Below are positions 63,401 through 64,000 of a stretch of DNA of 64,000 nt, in pieces (the stretch's first letter is position 1; every line of letters begins with the position of its first letter). Source of the DNA: Orrella marina (GTDB lineage: Bacteria; Pseudomonadota; Gammaproteobacteria; Burkholderiales; Burkholderiaceae_B); contig NZ_CP028901.1 in assembly GCF_003058465.1 (NCBI RefSeq), forward strand, positions 744,001 through 808,000. Direction: 5' to 3'. The position numbers and the translations under genes are program-made. The notes beneath the pieces are model-generated. The model was not told where the DNA came from. It saw only the letters and a program-made list of their open reading frames with translations, and ran no database searches.

Positions 63401-64000
63401 CCGTCCTGAGCAGGTGGCCGTGCAGCGTGACGAAATCACGCTCAAGGCGCTGTTTTGTGAGGAAGCGGGTGCGGTGATCCAGGTGCCAGCTGCTGAACGT
63501 GACGCGGTCATGCAGGTGTTGCGTGGCGCAGGTCTTTCCAGACACGCGCATGTGGTTGGTATGCCAAACACCAGTGACGAGATCGAGATCTACCGCGATG
63601 GCAAGCGCATCTGGGGTCGTCCACGCGCTGAGCTCGGCAAGATCTGGTCAGAGGTCAGCTGGCGAGTTGCATCGCGTCGGGACAATCCTGTCTGCGCTCA
63701 GGCAGAGTTTGATTTGTGGGATGATGCAGCCGATCCTGGTATGAGCGTTCAGGTGGATTTTGATCCACAGAAAGACGTCGCAGCCCCGTACGTACAGAGT
63801 GGTGCGCGTCCCAAGGTGGCGATTCTTCGCGAGCAGGGCTGCAACAGTCACGTGGAAATGGCCTGGGCCTTCGATCAGGCCGGATTTGAGGCTTATGACG
63901 TGCACATGACGGATTTGCTGCAGGATCGGACCAGCCTGGTGCCGTTTGCCGGGTTGGTGGCAGTGGGCGGATTCAGCTATGGAGACGTGCTGGGCGCAGG
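60441..64000 (+). CDS. purL: Phosphoribosylformylglycinamidine synthase, 3' end outside window
   Basis: An open frame of about 1186 residues running off the right edge. The N-terminal PurS-like part is followed by [20 protein letters not shown] (FGAM synthase signature). [31 protein letters not shown] and [19 protein letters not shown] are ATP-binding segments, and the C-terminal glutamine amidotransferase domain begins at [20 protein letters not shown]; the last visible residues are [12 protein letters not shown]. Reaction: FGAR to FGAM with glutamine and ATP in purine synthesis. ATG 60441 follows a GGGATGGGGG stretch; GTG 60477 is an alternative, and both precede a Ser-rich leader (~60485-60535) absent from the core fold. 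Confidence 0.96.
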   Translation, partial: MPLLFIPRWLISVTQSSQPVSSSPISSVSFSSSDASDPKANSSASEVILLAGANALSAFRTQRLIDQFANLDLPVASVQARYEHVVLAAGNLDATQREHLAKLLDYGVEPQTPVSEEGALVLRVYPRLGTVSPWASKATDIAHNCGLTQVRRIERGVRYVFSLKRAWLSSKKLNEQQLAQLAACVHDRMTQVVVDSGFDVSALFEARPGKSLQTVPVIEQGRPALERVNLEWGMALSEDEIDYLLQSFVELGRDPTDVELLMFAQANSEHCRHKIFNAQWVIDGQPMSETLFGMIRQTHEQTPQGTVVAYSDNAAVMQGSGATRFEAEALDEAGPSAYGRRQTMVHTLMKVETHNHPTAIAPFEGSATGAGGEIRDEGATGRGSKPKAGLTGFTVSHLRFDDAIQPWESDHHGLPDRIASPLSIMIDGPLGGAAFNNEYGRPNLLGYFRSFEQSGAGLRWGYHKPIMIAGGLGSIDESQVRKLELPAGSLLIQLGGPGMRIGMSGAAASSMGVGSNQAELDFDSVQRANPEIERRAQEVIDRCWQLGQDNPVLAIHDVGAGGLSNAFPELVNDALRGATFDLRKVLLEESGMSPAEIWSNESQERYVLAIAPDSLERFSGIARRERCPFAVIGVTEQARHLKVVDTDDGDATQPVDVPMDVILGKPPRMTRDVTRIAPVNEPIDLTLIRLDDAVDRVLRHPTVASKSFLITIGDRTVGGLSSRDQMVGPWQVPVADCAVTLTDHDGDNGQAMSMGERTPLAMFNGPASARMAITEAITNLVAADVKSLDLVKLSANWMAACGSPGQDAVLFDTVQAASEFCREVGVSIPVGKDSLSMRTRWEVEGETESSREVISPVSLIVTAFAEVNDVKRTLTPQLRTDMGPTSLIFIDLSQGQQRMGGSILAQVSNQLGQEVPDISDAQTLRSFFATIRTLEESGTILAYHDRSDGGLFVTLAEMAFAGHCGVSINLDLLTIDPYAADWGDYKIRPEQVAVQRDEITLKALFCEEAGAVIQVPAAERDAVMQVLRGAGLSRHAHVVGMPNTSDEIEIYRDGKRIWGRPRAELGKIWSEVSWRVASRRDNPVCAQAEFDLWDDAADPGMSVQVDFDPQKDVAAPYVQSGARPKVAILREQGCNSHVEMAWAFDQAGFEAYDVHMTDLLQDRTSLVPFAGLVAVGGFSYGDVLGA

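Overview
The window reads as a chromosomal segment of a betaproteobacterium, most likely order Burkholderiales and plausibly family Alcaligenaceae. The grounds are gene content and order, with no database search. The pyruvate dehydrogenase block (homodimeric-type aceE, single-lipoyl aceF, and an lpdA carrying its own N-terminal lipoyl domain) is divergent from a FixL/FixJ-like two-component pair coupled to folD. The acyl-CoA and CoA-transferase genes also have a Burkholderiales flavour. Base composition is moderately GC-rich with AT-rich promoters, and coding density is high.

Layout. 1-11 kb: the C-terminus of an RND efflux pump, then an envelope-polysaccharide region. This has a WbpM-like dehydratase and an initiating sugar-phosphate transferase on the minus strand, and a coupled tyrosine phosphatase / outer-membrane export lipoprotein / tyrosine autokinase operon (Wzb-Wza-Wzc type) on the plus strand. 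A cold-shock gene with a well-formed promoter, a nitroreductase and a WecA/WbpL-like transferase follow. 11.6-12.9 kb: an IS200-type element and insertion-sequence end debris. 12.9-19 kb: a CoA-transferase plus CitE-like lyase pair, exonuclease III, an I78-type inhibitor lipoprotein and oligopeptidase A. 19.2-20.3 kb: a decayed IS630-family transposase.

20.4-35.4 kb is the most distinctive accessory block. A frameshifted SDR gene is divergent from a complete branched-chain-amino-acid-type ABC importer. After it come two different ~650-residue acyl-CoA synthetases, a second SDR, an enoyl-CoA hydratase-like enzyme, two overlapping IclR-type regulator genes, a beta-hydroxyacid dehydrogenase and a class III CoA-transferase. 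It looks like one uptake-activation-oxidation pathway for an unidentified carboxylic acid, ending in a double terminator.

35.6-45.3 kb: folD, response regulator and histidine kinase on the minus strand, divergent from aceE-aceF-lpdA. 45.5-50.5 kb: a small membrane protein, a 5'-truncated IS630 transposase, an intact-looking IS605-type element (tnpA/tnpB) and a GntP-family permease broken by a frameshift. 51-60.3 kb: MaoC hydratase and acyl-CoA dehydrogenase (minus strand), then a GGDEF/EAL signalling protein, a thiolase-like protein, a fatty-acyl-CoA ligase and pgpA. The window ends inside purL.

Three features recur. Short tandem repeats (8-14 bp units, 2-4 copies) sit in many intergenic or N-terminal segments. 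Three separate genes are broken by single-base indels in C/G runs. Several acyl-CoA enzymes are scattered over the window and could be parts of one or two pathways.
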